64,000 nt of DNA from Leifsonia shinshuensis (GTDB lineage Bacteria > Actinomycetota > Actinomycetes > Actinomycetales > Microbacteriaceae), in NCBI RefSeq assembly GCF_013410375.1, contig NZ_JACCFL010000001.1:2728001-2792000 (forward strand). Direction: 5' to 3'. Positions 37,043 to 45,796 of the stretch are shown in pieces (the stretch's first letter is position 1; the number at the start of each line of letters is the position of its first letter). The notes under the pieces were generated by a model. It was not told the origin of the DNA. It saw only the letters and a list, made by a program, of their open reading frames with translations, and ran no database searches. The position numbers and the translations under genes are program-made.

Positions 37043-37711
37043 ATGACGCTGTACTGGCTCCTCAAGGTTCTTGTGGGGCCGCTCGCGATGCTGGTGTTCC
37101 GGCCGTGGACGCGCGGACGAACCCGCGTGCCCCCGCATGGCCCCGTCATCCTCGCTGCGAACCATCTCTCCCTCGTGGACTGGTTGCTGATCCCCCTTGT
37201 CACGCCACGGCGCGTCACATTCCTCGCCAAGAGCGAGTTCTTCGAACTTCCCGGCTTCGGAGGCGCATTCGTTCGATGGCTGATGAGGACGAGCGGGCAG
37301 ATCCCCGTCCACAGGGCGGGCGGACTGGCCGCAGATCGTGCGCTCGACCGCGCTGTCGACATTCTCGGACACGGCTCAGTCGTCGGTATCTTCCCGGAAG
37401 GCACCCGGAGCCCGGACGGTCGCCTCTATCGCGGGAGGACCGGCGTCGCACGCCTCGCGCTGGAAACCGGCGCGACCGTCATCCCGGTCGCCGTGATCGG
37501 GACGGACCGCGTCCTGCCCATCGGGGCACGGGTGCCGCGAATCCACCGTGTCGGCGTGGTCTTCGGGCGACCGAGGCACTACGGCGAGATCCGCGGGACG
37601 ACGGATGAGGGCGTCCTCCGGGCGATCACCGACGAGATCATGCACGACCTCACCGCTTTGACCGGCCAGCCGTACTGCGACTCCTACGCGGCAGACTTCC
37701 GTCTTCCTTAG
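37043..37711 (+). CDS. PlsC-like acyltransferase
   Basis: 222 residues. Lysophosphatidate acyltransferase motifs NHLSLVDW (H-x4-D), RTSGQIPVHR, FPEGTRSPDGRL and VIPVAVIGT are all present. This is the second PlsC homologue in the window, the other being in the gpsA-murA operon. It ends a block that also contains a CdsA-like enzyme, so both may act on the same lipid intermediate. Start ATG at 37043, with GGGAAGG upstream. Confidence 0.88.
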   Translation: MTLYWLLKVLVGPLAMLVFRPWTRGRTRVPPHGPVILAANHLSLVDWLLIPLVTPRRVTFLAKSEFFELPGFGGAFVRWLMRTSGQIPVHRAGGLAADRALDRAVDILGHGSVVGIFPEGTRSPDGRLYRGRTGVARLALETGATVIPVAVIGTDRVLPIGARVPRIHRVGVVFGRPRHYGEIRGTTDEGVLRAITDEIMHDLTALTGQPYCDSYAADFRLP

Positions 37712-37807
37712 CGTGTCGATGGCTGCATGTTGTCAGCAGTACGGAGGCCCTCGACGAATCGGATCTCCACCACGACACCGGAAACGAAGCGACCAGCCAA
37801 CGGCAAG

Positions 37808-37846
37808 AAAAAAGCCCGCTTCCCTTGAAAATCAAGGGAAGCGGGC
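37808..37846 (-). terminator. Intrinsic terminator of tRNA-Glu
   Basis: Perfect 13-bp stem (37814-37826 with 37834-37846), seven-base loop, followed on the minus strand by TTTTTTCTT. It lies directly downstream of the tRNA. Confidence 0.92.
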
Positions 37847-37851
37847 GAATG

Positions 37852-37924
37852 TGACCCCAGCGGGATTTGAACCCGCGTTACCGCCGTGAGAGGGCGACGT
37901 CCTAGGCCGCTAAACGATGGGGCC
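37852..37924 (-). tRNA. tRNA-Glu (anticodon CTC)
   Basis: 73 bases folding into a complete cloverleaf: acceptor GGCCCCA/TGGGGTC, T-arm CGCGGGTTCAAATCCCGC-like, anticodon stem TCGCC/GGCGG with loop CTCTCAC, giving anticodon CTC at 37888-37890. The 3' CCA is not encoded. Reads GAG codons, the dominant Glu codon in this GC-rich genome. Confidence 0.95.
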
Positions 37925-38006
37925 GTTTTTGCAACTCATTGATAATGCCACAGATGGGGGCCTTCCTCCAAAACGGCGCCGTCGGCCCGGGTGTGTCGCG
38001 CGGCCG

Positions 38007-38921
38007 TCAGACCAGGACGCGGAGCGCGCCGGGGACGACGGCGACCTCGACCGGGAGCGGCCCGATCCGCTCGCCGTCGGCGTAGGCGACGACGCCCTCC
38101 GCCTCGATCCGCACCGTGCTCAGCCCGCGGAACGAGACCTCGGGCAGGCCGGTGTGCTCGCCGCGGAACACCTTCGGGAAGAGCCGGAGGAAGCGCGGGC
38201 GCGACATCCGGGTCACCACGAACAGATCGAGACGGCCGTCGGCGAGGTCGGCGTGCGGGACGATGCGCATCCCGCCGCCCAGCGAGCGGTTGTTGGCGAC
38301 CGAGACCAGCATCGCCTCCGTCTCGATCGGCTCGCCGTCGGCGAGGATCCGGTACGGGCGGGCGTGCAGGACCGCGAGCTCGCGCAGCAGCGCGAACACG
38401 TAGCGGCTGCGGCCGCGCGGACGGGTCATCAGGTTGGCCCGCTCGTTGACCGTCGCGTCGAACCCGGCCGAGAGCACGCAGCCGAACCAGGTGCTCAGCT
38501 CGGCGTGCTGCTCTCCGTGCCGGATCAGGCCGGCGTCGATCGTGCGCGGCGGGCGGCCGAGCGCCTCCAGGAGCTGATCGATCGCGGCCTCCGCGTCGGC
38601 GGTGGGGATGCCCAGGCCGTCGGCCAGGTCGTTCCCGGTCCCGCTCGGCACGATCCCGAGCGGGGTCGGCGTCTGGGCGACGATGTTGATGCCGAGGTTG
38701 GCCATGCCGTCTCCCCCGACGACGACGAGCGCATCAGCGCCGGCCTCGACGGCGCGGCTGGTCTCCCGGCGGAGCAGCTCGATGTTGGCCTCGTCCACCG
38801 CGATCACCGTGTGGCCGGCGGCACGCAGCCGCTCGACGACGCGCGGCCCGACGTCGCGGCGCCGGCCGAACGACGCCATCGGGTTGACCGCGACGACGAC
38901 AGTCCGAGGGGAGACAGGCAT
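38007..38921 (-). CDS. Diacylglycerol/lipid kinase family protein
   Basis: 304 residues. NAD-kinase-like fold with the nucleotide motif VVVGGDGMAN near 66-75, PSGTGNDLADGLG near 92-104, and the C-terminal DGE and YADGERIGP segments. Homologous to YegS/DgkB/LCB5 kinases; substrate (diacylglycerol or another lipid) is not determined. Stands alone upstream of tRNA-Glu in transcription. Confidence 0.93.
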   Translation of the reverse strand: MPVSPRTVVVAVNPMASFGRRRDVGPRVVERLRAAGHTVIAVDEANIELLRRETSRAVEAGADALVVVGGDGMANLGINIVAQTPTPLGIVPSGTGNDLADGLGIPTADAEAAIDQLLEALGRPPRTIDAGLIRHGEQHAELSTWFGCVLSAGFDATVNERANLMTRPRGRSRYVFALLRELAVLHARPYRILADGEPIETEAMLVSVANNRSLGGGMRIVPHADLADGRLDLFVVTRMSRPRFLRLFPKVFRGEHTGLPEVSFRGLSTVRIEAEGVVAYADGERIGPLPVEVAVVPGALRVLV

Positions 38922-39031
38922 AGACCACGACTATGGCATAGCCGCCGTCCCCCGCAGCGCGACACGACCGGAGCCGACGCTGGAGCCGGCCGGACCTGGC
39001 GCGCGATCGCCGGTCGAGGTTTGATGATGCC

Positions 39032-39670
39032 ATGAGACTGACGAAGTTCGAGCACGCCGCCCTGCTCCTGGAGGAGTCCGGGAAGAAGCTCTTCATCGAT
39101 CCGGGCAGCTTCACCTCGCCCCTGACGGACACCGCGAACACCGTGGCCATTGTCATCACGCACGAGCACGCCGACCACTGGACGCCCGAGCAGCTGAAGC
39201 GCGTCGTGGAGATGAACTCCGACGTGCCGATCTTCGCGCCAGAGGGCGTGGCCCGGGCTGCGGAGGACTTCGACATCACCGTGGTGCACGCCGGCGACAC
39301 CGTCGAGGCGGGACCGTTCACCCTCCGCTTCTTCGGCGGCCGCCACGCGGTCATCCACGAAAGCATCCCCGTGGTCGACAACCTCGGCGTCCTGGTGAAC
39401 GACGAGCTCTACTACGCGGGCGACTCGTTCGTCATCCCGGAGGGCGTCGAGCTCGACGTCCTGGCCGTGCCGGCGGGCGCTCCCTGGATGAAGGTCGCCG
39501 AGACGATGGACTACGTGCTCGCGACGAAGCCGAAGCGCACCTTCCCCACGCACGAGATGGTGCTCTCGCGCGCCGGCAAGGACCTGTCGAACGCCCGGAT
39601 CGCCTGGGCCACCGAGCAGGGCGGCGGCGAGTTCTTCGCGCTCGAGCCGGGCGACACGCTCGACCTGTGA
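39032..39670 (+). CDS. Metallo-beta-lactamase-fold protein (UlaG-like)
   Basis: 212 residues. Zinc motif THEHADHW at 43-50, later FGGRHAVIHE, YYAGDSF and FPTHEMVL. Belongs to the UlaG/YtkL-type group of cytoplasmic MBL hydrolases. The last four bases form GTGA with the start of the photolyase gene, so the two are translationally coupled; no known biochemical link explains that. Confidence 0.9.
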   Translation: MRLTKFEHAALLLEESGKKLFIDPGSFTSPLTDTANTVAIVITHEHADHWTPEQLKRVVEMNSDVPIFAPEGVARAAEDFDITVVHAGDTVEAGPFTLRFFGGRHAVIHESIPVVDNLGVLVNDELYYAGDSFVIPEGVELDVLAVPAGAPWMKVAETMDYVLATKPKRTFPTHEMVLSRAGKDLSNARIAWATEQGGGEFFALEPGDTLDL

Positions 39671-41058
39671 CGGCCGACACCCGCCCCGCGGTCGTCTGGT
39701 TCCGCGACGATCTCCGGGTGGCCGACAACCCGGCGCTCGACGTGGCCGCGCGCACCGGCCGGCCGGTGGTCTGCCTGTACATCCGCGACGACGAGTCCCC
39801 CGGCGTGCGCCCGCTCGGCGGCGCCGCGCGGTGGTGGCTGCACCACAGCCTCACCGCGCTGGCCGCCGGGCTCGACGACGTGGGCGCCCGGCTGGTCGTG
39901 CGCAGCGGCCCCGCCGAGGCCGAGCTCGCCGCGCTGATCGCGGAGCTGCAGCCCGCAGCGCTGTACTGGAACCGCCGCTACGGCGCCGCAGAGCGCCGCA
40001 TCGACACCGCGGTGAAGGCGTCCGCGCGCGAGGCCGGGATCGAGGCCGAGAGCTTCGGCGCGAACCTGCTCTTCGAGCCGTGGACCATCCGCACCGGCTC
40101 GGGCACGCCGTTCTCGGTCTTCACCCCGTTCTGGCGGGCATGCCTGTCGGCGCCGGCGCCGCGCAAGCCCCTCGCGGCGCCGCAAGCGCTGACCGCGGGT
40201 CCGTCCGTCGACGGTCTCACCGTCGACGACCTCGACCTGCTGCCGACCCGGCCCGACTGGGCGGGCGGCCTGCGGGAGACCTGGGAGCCGGGCGAGCGGG
40301 CGGCGCACGCCGACCTCGACCGGTTCGTCACCGACGCCCTGGCCCGCTACCGCGACGACAGGGACGTCCCCGGCGTCGACGGCACCTCCCGGCTCTCCCC
40401 GCGCCTGCGCTGGGGCGAGCTGAGCCCGCACCAGGTCTGGCACGCGGTCGCCGGCGCGCGCGACCGCGACGACGCGGCGGCGAACAGCGCCGCCACCTTC
40501 CTCTCCGAACTCGGCTGGCGGGAGTTCGCCCACCACACGCTCTTCGAGCACCCCGACCTCGCCACCGTCAACATCCATCGCGAGTACGACTCCTTCCCCT
40601 GGCCGCGCCTGCACCCGTCCGTGCTGCACGCCTGGCAACAGGGTCGCACCGGCGTCCCGCTCGTGGACGCGGGGATGCGGGAACTGTGGAGAACCGGCGT
40701 CATGCACAACCGGGTGCGGATGGTCGTGGCGTCCTTCCTCACCAAGAACCTGCTGATCGACTGGCGCCGCGGCGAAGAATGGTTCTGGGACACGCTGGTC
40801 GACGCCGACGCCGCCAACAACCCCTTCAACTGGCAGTGGGTCGCCGGCTCCGGCGCGGACGCGGCGCCGTACTTCCGGGTGTTCAACCCCGAGCTGCAGC
40901 GCACCAAGTTCGATCCGCACGGCGACTACGTGCGGCGCTGGGTCCCGGAATGGGACACCGGCGACTACCCGGAGCCGATCGTCGACCTGGGCGAGTCGCG
41001 GCGCGCGGCGCTCGCCGCGTACGACACCGTGAAGAAGGCGGGCGCTCAGCGGGCGTGA
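39667..41058 (+). CDS. phr: Deoxyribodipyrimidine photolyase
   Basis: 463 residues. N-terminal Rossmann antenna domain (VVWFRDDLRVADNPAL) and C-terminal FAD domain. Conserved FAD/DNA features: GWREFAHH, the GMREL.. TGVMHNRVRMVVASFLTKNLL block and NPFNWQWVAGSGADAAPYFRVFNP. Repairs cyclobutane pyrimidine dimers using light; class I assignment by overall pattern. GTG start overlapping the previous stop; the 3' end overlaps the convergent next gene by 13 bases. Confidence 0.96.
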   Translation: MTADTRPAVVWFRDDLRVADNPALDVAARTGRPVVCLYIRDDESPGVRPLGGAARWWLHHSLTALAAGLDDVGARLVVRSGPAEAELAALIAELQPAALYWNRRYGAAERRIDTAVKASAREAGIEAESFGANLLFEPWTIRTGSGTPFSVFTPFWRACLSAPAPRKPLAAPQALTAGPSVDGLTVDDLDLLPTRPDWAGGLRETWEPGERAAHADLDRFVTDALARYRDDRDVPGVDGTSRLSPRLRWGELSPHQVWHAVAGARDRDDAAANSAATFLSELGWREFAHHTLFEHPDLATVNIHREYDSFPWPRLHPSVLHAWQQGRTGVPLVDAGMRELWRTGVMHNRVRMVVASFLTKNLLIDWRRGEEWFWDTLVDADAANNPFNWQWVAGSGADAAPYFRVFNPELQRTKFDPHGDYVRRWVPEWDTGDYPEPIVDLGESRRAALAAYDTVKKAGAQRA

Positions 41059-41309
41059 TCGGCGAGGATCTGGTCCACGTCGATCTGCTGCAGCAGCGCC
41101 TGCCAGTCCAGCGAGCGGGCGACCTCGGCCAGGTCCTCGTCGGCCAGCACCTTGCCGCTGCGCTCGACCACGATCCCGGCCGGCAGCTTGCGGTTCAGCT
41201 CGGCCAGGATGGCGTCGTCCACGGCCTCGGTGTCGAAGTCGGCCCCGACCTGCGCGTAGTAGTCGGACGAGAGCGTGTAGGAGACGATCCCGGTTTCGAT
41301 CTGGCTCAT
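41046..41309 (-). CDS. Small acidic protein of unknown function
   Basis: 87 residues beginning MSQIETGIVSYTLSSDYYAQ, with a helical acidic C-terminus. No family recognised, no membrane helix or signal peptide. The ATG at 41309 follows a minus-strand TACGAT box by seven bases; an ATG nine bases earlier would fall inside the promoter spacing. Convergent 13-base overlap with phr. Confidence 0.75.
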   Translation of the reverse strand: MSQIETGIVSYTLSSDYYAQVGADFDTEAVDDAILAELNRKLPAGIVVERSGKVLADEDLAEVARSLDWQALLQQIDVDQILADHAR

Positions 41310-41360
41310 GTGCCGCATCGTAGCCCGCCGGGCTCCGCGGGCGTCAAGACCCGCCAGCCG

Positions 41361-44183
41361 TCAGGCCCCGCGCTCGGCCGCCCACGCCGCGATCTCCGAC
41401 CGCCGCGACGCGCCCAGCTTCGCCAGGATGTGCTCGACGTGCGTCGACACGGTCTTCGGCGCGATGTGCAGGGCGGCGGCGATCTCCCGGTTCGTCGCCC
41501 CGCCCGCGATCCGCACCGCCACCTCGCGCTCCCGCGCGCTGAGCGTCGTCGGTTCGACGCCTTCCGCCAGCCGTGCGGCGAGCTCGTCGACACGGCCCTG
41601 GAGTACGGACCCGCGCGACCGGGCGGCGGCCTCGGCGAGCAGCGCGGCCGCCTCGGCCGGGCTGCGGGTGCGTCGCGCGCACTCGGCCCGGTCCAGGAGC
41701 GCCTGCGTGCCCTCCCACCAGCGGCCGATCCCGTCCCAGCCCGCGGAGGCGGACTGCAGCAGCTCCTTGGCGTCGCCCGGCCGCCGCTCGCGCAGGGCCA
41801 GGACACCGGCCGCGTGCTGGAGCGCGGACTCCGTTCCGGGGATGCTCCGCCGGCCGACCAGGACGCCGACCCGCTCCAGCCACGTCCGCGCACCGGCGAC
41901 ATCGCCTGCCGCGAGGTAGGCCCGCACGCCGGTGAGTGCGAACGGGAAGACGTAGGCGGAGTCCTCGACGCGGTGCGACTCGGCCGCGCCGCGCTCGCAG
42001 TAGCGGATGGCCGCGACGTGGTCGCCGGAGAGCAGGGCCGTCTCAGCGAGCCCCCAGAGCGCGGGCGACAGGCGCTGCAACTCCTGCATCCGCTCGCCGA
42101 TCGCTTCTGCCCGGAGCAGCACCTCCTCCGCGCGCGGGAGGTCGCCCGACGAGAGCGCGCAGTAACCGAGCACGTGCAGGGCGGTCACCTCGGTGGTGAT
42201 CCCGCCGCGGCCGTCGGCGAGCGCGTGGCCGGCGAGCTCTGCCGCCGCGGCCAGCTCGCCGGTGGCCCAGCGGACGTGCGCCAGGTGTGCGGTGAGGTAG
42301 TGGGCGTCGTTCCAGCGCTCGATGCGCTCGGCGTACGCGATGCCGTCCGCCAGCCATCCGGCGCCGCGGTCGTACTGGAGCAGCACGGACGCGCTCGAGC
42401 CGAGCATCCGGTAGGCGCGGGCGGCCGCCTCCTCCCTGCCGTGGGCCGCGCCCTCCTCCGCCGCAGTGCGCAGCAGCTCCCACGCCGGCTCGCCCTCGCC
42501 TGCGAAGACCAGGACGGAGCCGAGGGTGGCGTCCACGCCGATGCGGTCGGCCTCGTCCGTCAGCAGCCCGCGCGCCTCCTCCGCGACCCGGCGGCCGTCG
42601 TCCAGCCGCCGCTCCAGCATGGCGGCGGCGGCCTGCGCGGCGAGCAGCCGGCCGCGCACGTGGACACCCTCTGCCGTCTCGTCCCCGTCGATCCAGCCGA
42701 GCGCCGAGCGGATCGCGGCCACGCGGGCCGGGTAGTCCGCGCCGAGCAGGTGGCGGGCGGCGACGAGCGCGGGGACGACCGCGGCCGCCTCCCGGTCGGC
42801 CCCGGCCGCGTGGTACAGCTCGACGGCACGCGCGAACTCCGCCTCCGCCTCGCGGTTGGCGTCGACGGCGGCGAGCTCCGCCCCGAGCCGGCGCAGGAGC
42901 TCGGCCCGGTCGCGGCCGGTCACGGCGAGCGGCATGGTGCGCTGCGCCCGCCGGTAGAGATCGGCCGCCTCGCGGTGCGCGGAGAGCGCCGACGCCCGCT
43001 CGGCGGCGCGCCGGGCCAGGGCGTATGCCTCCCGCGCCCGCCCCGCGCGCTCGCTGTGCAGCGAGAGCAGCGCGTCGGAGAGGACGGCCCCGGCGTCAAC
43101 CACCCGACCGTGCAGGATGCGCCGACGCGCCGACGGCACCGCGGAGTACACCGCGTCGCGGATCAGGGCGTGCCGGAAGTCGTACGAGCCCGCCGCGGTC
43201 CGGACCAGGAAGTGCTGCCCGGCCAGGTCGTCCAGCGCCGCCTCCCGCGCCGCCCGGTCGAGCTCGTCGCCGACCACCACGGCCAGCAACCGGGTGTCGA
43301 ACTCGCGCCCGATCACGGCCGCCGCCTCCAGCACCGCCGCCGAGGACGGCGACAGGCCGCGCGTCCGGGAGAGCACCGCCGCCGCCACGGTCTCCGGCGC
43401 GCCGTCGGAGCCCCCGGCGACCAGCTCCTCGACGTGCAGCGGGATGCCGTCGCTCACCGCGTGCAGGCGGGCCACCTCCTCGGCGGAGGCCTCGGTCCCC
43501 CGGATCGCGGCGAGCATGCGCGCGACGCCGGCCGCGTCCAGCCGCACCGGCCGGACCTCCTCCGCGAGCCGGTGCCCGACCAGCTCCAGCCGCCACGCCG
43601 TCGCCTCCTCGGCCACTTCCGGATCCTGGGTGCGGAACGTCGCGACCAGCAGGCTCGGCCGCTCGCGCACCGCCGCCGCGACCCTGCGGAGCACGTCCAG
43701 CGCGAGCTGGTCCGCCCAGTGCACGTCCTCCAGGGCCAGGATCGTCGGGAGCACGAGCACCGTCGCCAGGGTGGACGCGAGCTCCGCGACCAGCAGGCGC
43801 CGCCGCGTCGAGCGCGTCGTCGGGTCCTCGGGCGCGGCCATCGTCGGGTCGCCGCGGAGCACCAGCCCCCTGATCCGCTCGGCGGCGGGCCCGTCGCCCG
43901 CCTCGGCAAGCGACGCGGCGATGCCGAGCAGCAGCATGCCCGGCGTCTCACGGTCGTCCGCATAGGCGTCGGCGTGGAGGCGGCGCGCTGAGCCGAGGGC
44001 GACGACCTCCTCCATCAGCCGCGACTTGCCGATCCCGGCCTCCCCCGCGATGAGGAGGAGCCCACCGCGGCCGTCTAGAGCGGCGGCCTCCCGGCGGCGC
44101 GCCAGCGCGAGCAGGTCCTCCCTGCCCACGAACACCGGGCACACGCGTTCGATGCCCCGGAACGACGACGCCGCCGCTTCCAT
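41361..44183 (-). CDS. Large ATPase LuxR-family transcriptional regulator (LAL-like)
   Basis: 940 residues. N-terminal STAND/AAA domain: Walker A GEAGIGKS at 47-54 and Walker B LALEDVHWAD near 155-165. A long helical TPR-like middle of about 500 residues follows, then a C-terminal GerE/LuxR helix-turn-helix, LSAREREVAVRIAGGATNRE with PKTVSTHVEHIL. These proteins activate transcription on binding ligand and ATP. ATG at 44183 follows TATGCT by six bases. It faces the DUF4242 gene across about 135 bases and is a plausible regulator of it. Confidence 0.93.
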   Translation of the reverse strand: MEAAASSFRGIERVCPVFVGREDLLALARRREAAALDGRGGLLLIAGEAGIGKSRLMEEVVALGSARRLHADAYADDRETPGMLLLGIAASLAEAGDGPAAERIRGLVLRGDPTMAAPEDPTTRSTRRRLLVAELASTLATVLVLPTILALEDVHWADQLALDVLRRVAAAVRERPSLLVATFRTQDPEVAEEATAWRLELVGHRLAEEVRPVRLDAAGVARMLAAIRGTEASAEEVARLHAVSDGIPLHVEELVAGGSDGAPETVAAAVLSRTRGLSPSSAAVLEAAAVIGREFDTRLLAVVVGDELDRAAREAALDDLAGQHFLVRTAAGSYDFRHALIRDAVYSAVPSARRRILHGRVVDAGAVLSDALLSLHSERAGRAREAYALARRAAERASALSAHREAADLYRRAQRTMPLAVTGRDRAELLRRLGAELAAVDANREAEAEFARAVELYHAAGADREAAAVVPALVAARHLLGADYPARVAAIRSALGWIDGDETAEGVHVRGRLLAAQAAAAMLERRLDDGRRVAEEARGLLTDEADRIGVDATLGSVLVFAGEGEPAWELLRTAAEEGAAHGREEAAARAYRMLGSSASVLLQYDRGAGWLADGIAYAERIERWNDAHYLTAHLAHVRWATGELAAAAELAGHALADGRGGITTEVTALHVLGYCALSSGDLPRAEEVLLRAEAIGERMQELQRLSPALWGLAETALLSGDHVAAIRYCERGAAESHRVEDSAYVFPFALTGVRAYLAAGDVAGARTWLERVGVLVGRRSIPGTESALQHAAGVLALRERRPGDAKELLQSASAGWDGIGRWWEGTQALLDRAECARRTRSPAEAAALLAEAAARSRGSVLQGRVDELAARLAEGVEPTTLSAREREVAVRIAGGATNREIAAALHIAPKTVSTHVEHILAKLGASRRSEIAAWAAERGA

Positions 44184-44318
44184 GCGCGAAGCATAGCCCC
44201 GCGTGCGCAGGCGGAGCACCGGGATCGGTCGGATGACCGATGCCGCGCCGGCGGCCGCGGGCGAGACTCCGATCGAGGCGGGGACGGGATTCCCCGCCCG
44301 CGAGGAGAGGAACCGACT

Positions 44319-44567
44319 ATGTCACGATTCATGGACGTTCACGACGGATTCGTCGGCGTCACGGAGGACCAGCTGGCCGAGGCGCACGCCGCCGACCTCG
44401 CGGTCGAGGGCGAGGAGGGAGTGCACTTCGAGACCGCGTGGCTGGACCCGGAGAGCGGCAAGGTGTTCTGCCTGTCGACCGGGCCGTCGAAGGAGGCGGT
44501 GATGCGCGTGCACGAGAAGGCGGGGCACCCGACCGACCAGGTCTACGCGGTCGACATCGTGGTCTGA
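44319..44567 (+). CDS. DUF4242 family protein
   Basis: 82 residues, full family length. The pattern GFVGVTEDQLAEAHAADLAV, EGVHFETAWLDPESGKVFCL and VHEKAGHPTDQVYAV is that of DUF4242 (ferredoxin-like fold; one Streptomyces member binds nickel). Ribosome-binding site GGAGAGG lies nine bases before the ATG. Divergent from the LuxR-ATPase gene. Biological role unknown. Confidence 0.9.
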   Translation: MSRFMDVHDGFVGVTEDQLAEAHAADLAVEGEEGVHFETAWLDPESGKVFCLSTGPSKEAVMRVHEKAGHPTDQVYAVDIVV

Positions 44568-44599
44568 CCCCGGCGCCCATGCGGCGTACAGTGCGCCGC

Positions 44600-44869
44600 A
44601 TGACGGATGGACACGACGAGGCCCCGGTGACCCGCGCGCACGAGCTCCAGGACCGGGTCGCCGAGCTCGGTGAGACGCCGGAGGACGCCCTGGAGCAGGT
44701 CGCCGGCCGCAACGACGCGCTCGAGGAGAAGCTGCCGGACGGCGACCCTCCGCACGGCGACGGTCTCCACGACGACCGCCCCCGCGACGACGGATCCGAG
44801 GAGCGCGCGGACGGCGACCGCGCGGACGCCGACCTGGCCCGCGGCGAGGGGGCACCCGGCCAGGGGTAG
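44600..44869 (+). CDS. Small highly acidic protein
   Basis: 89 residues, MTDGHDEAPVTRAHELQDRV onward. One short amphipathic helix, then a disordered Asp/Gly/Arg-rich tail. No recognised family. ATG follows a TACAGT box (44587-44592) by seven bases, suggesting its own leaderless transcript. Modest confidence that it is translated. Confidence 0.6.
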   Translation: MTDGHDEAPVTRAHELQDRVAELGETPEDALEQVAGRNDALEEKLPDGDPPHGDGLHDDRPRDDGSEERADGDRADADLARGEGAPGQG

Positions 44870-44933
44870 GCCGCGGCGGTCGTCCCTCACTGGGGACTGG
44901 GGCGTCCTTGCGCGCGTCCCTACGCTGGCAGGG

Positions 44934-45782
44934 ATGAACGACGACGGACGGCGCGCGACGCGCATGCGCGACCGCGCCCCCGGGGCTGCGGTGATGGAGC
45001 AGGTCGTGCGGCTGCAGACCCAGGCTCCGCCGCGTTCCGCCCTGGCGCGCGCCCTCGGGACGCGGCCGATCGCGGCGGATGCGGCGCCGTGGTACGCGGG
45101 CGCGCTCGGCGAGCGGGAGGTCGGCGCACTGCTCGACCGGCTGCCGGAGGGCTGGAGCGTCTTCCACGCCGTGCCGGTCGGGACGAAGCCGGACGCGACG
45201 GGGGCCGTCGCGGACGTCGACCACATCGTCGTCGGGCCGCCCGGCGTGTTCGTCGTCAACACCAAGCACCATCGCGGGCAGCGGGTCTGGGTCGGCGAGC
45301 GCGCGGTCCTCGTCGCCGGTCAGAAGCAGCCGTACCTGCGCAATTCGGACTTGGAGGCCTCCCGCGTCCGCGGCGTCCTCGCTCAGGCGGGCATCGCCGC
45401 CCCGGTGACGGCCGTCGTCGCCCTCGTCGGCACCAGGGAGGTCACGGTGCGCCAGCAGCCGCGCCGGGTGCTCGTCATCCGCGCCGAGGGGCTCGTGCGG
45501 TGGCTGACCCGGCGCCCCGCGGTGCTGGACGCCGCCACGACCGCCGCTGTCGCCCGGTTGTTCGACGACCCGTCGACCTGGCGACCGGTGCCGTCGCCGG
45601 CGGACACTGTTGCTGCCGACACTGCTGCAGTCGGCGCGGTTGCGGCCGACACGGCCGAGCGGTTCGCGTCGATCGAGCGCGAGGTCAGGAACGCGCAACT
45701 CGTGCGTTTCGGCTGGGGCGTCGCCGTCGCGCTCGGCGCGGTGGCCGTCGCGCTGCCGGTGTTCGCCGTCCTGACGCGCTGA
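44934..45782 (+). CDS. NERD-domain membrane protein
   Basis: 282 residues. NERD (nuclease-related) core at about 60-170: GALGEREVGALLDRLPEGWS, then DVDHIVVGPPGVFVVNTKHH, in which D, the hydrophobic strand and K match the restriction-endonuclease-like active-site layout. An Ala/Asp-rich linker leads to a C-terminal membrane helix (about 258-278). ATG at 44934 follows TACGCT by seven bases. Nuclease activity is inferred from the fold only. Confidence 0.88.
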   Translation: MNDDGRRATRMRDRAPGAAVMEQVVRLQTQAPPRSALARALGTRPIAADAAPWYAGALGEREVGALLDRLPEGWSVFHAVPVGTKPDATGAVADVDHIVVGPPGVFVVNTKHHRGQRVWVGERAVLVAGQKQPYLRNSDLEASRVRGVLAQAGIAAPVTAVVALVGTREVTVRQQPRRVLVIRAEGLVRWLTRRPAVLDAATTAAVARLFDDPSTWRPVPSPADTVAADTAAVGAVAADTAERFASIEREVRNAQLVRFGWGVAVALGAVAVALPVFAVLTR

Positions 45783-45796
45783 GGGCTGCCCCGGCC

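Noticed and set aside
34930..37930. Integrated element with tRNA-Glu attachment site
   Set aside because: No integrase gene and no second copy of the tRNA 3' end were seen on the far side of the block, so only the adjacency is reported.
39831..43991. 1386-codon plus-strand frame across phr and the LuxR ATPase
   Set aside because: Frame-shifted shadow of phr and antisense of the LuxR gene; Arg/Pro/Gly-rich and without recognisable motifs.
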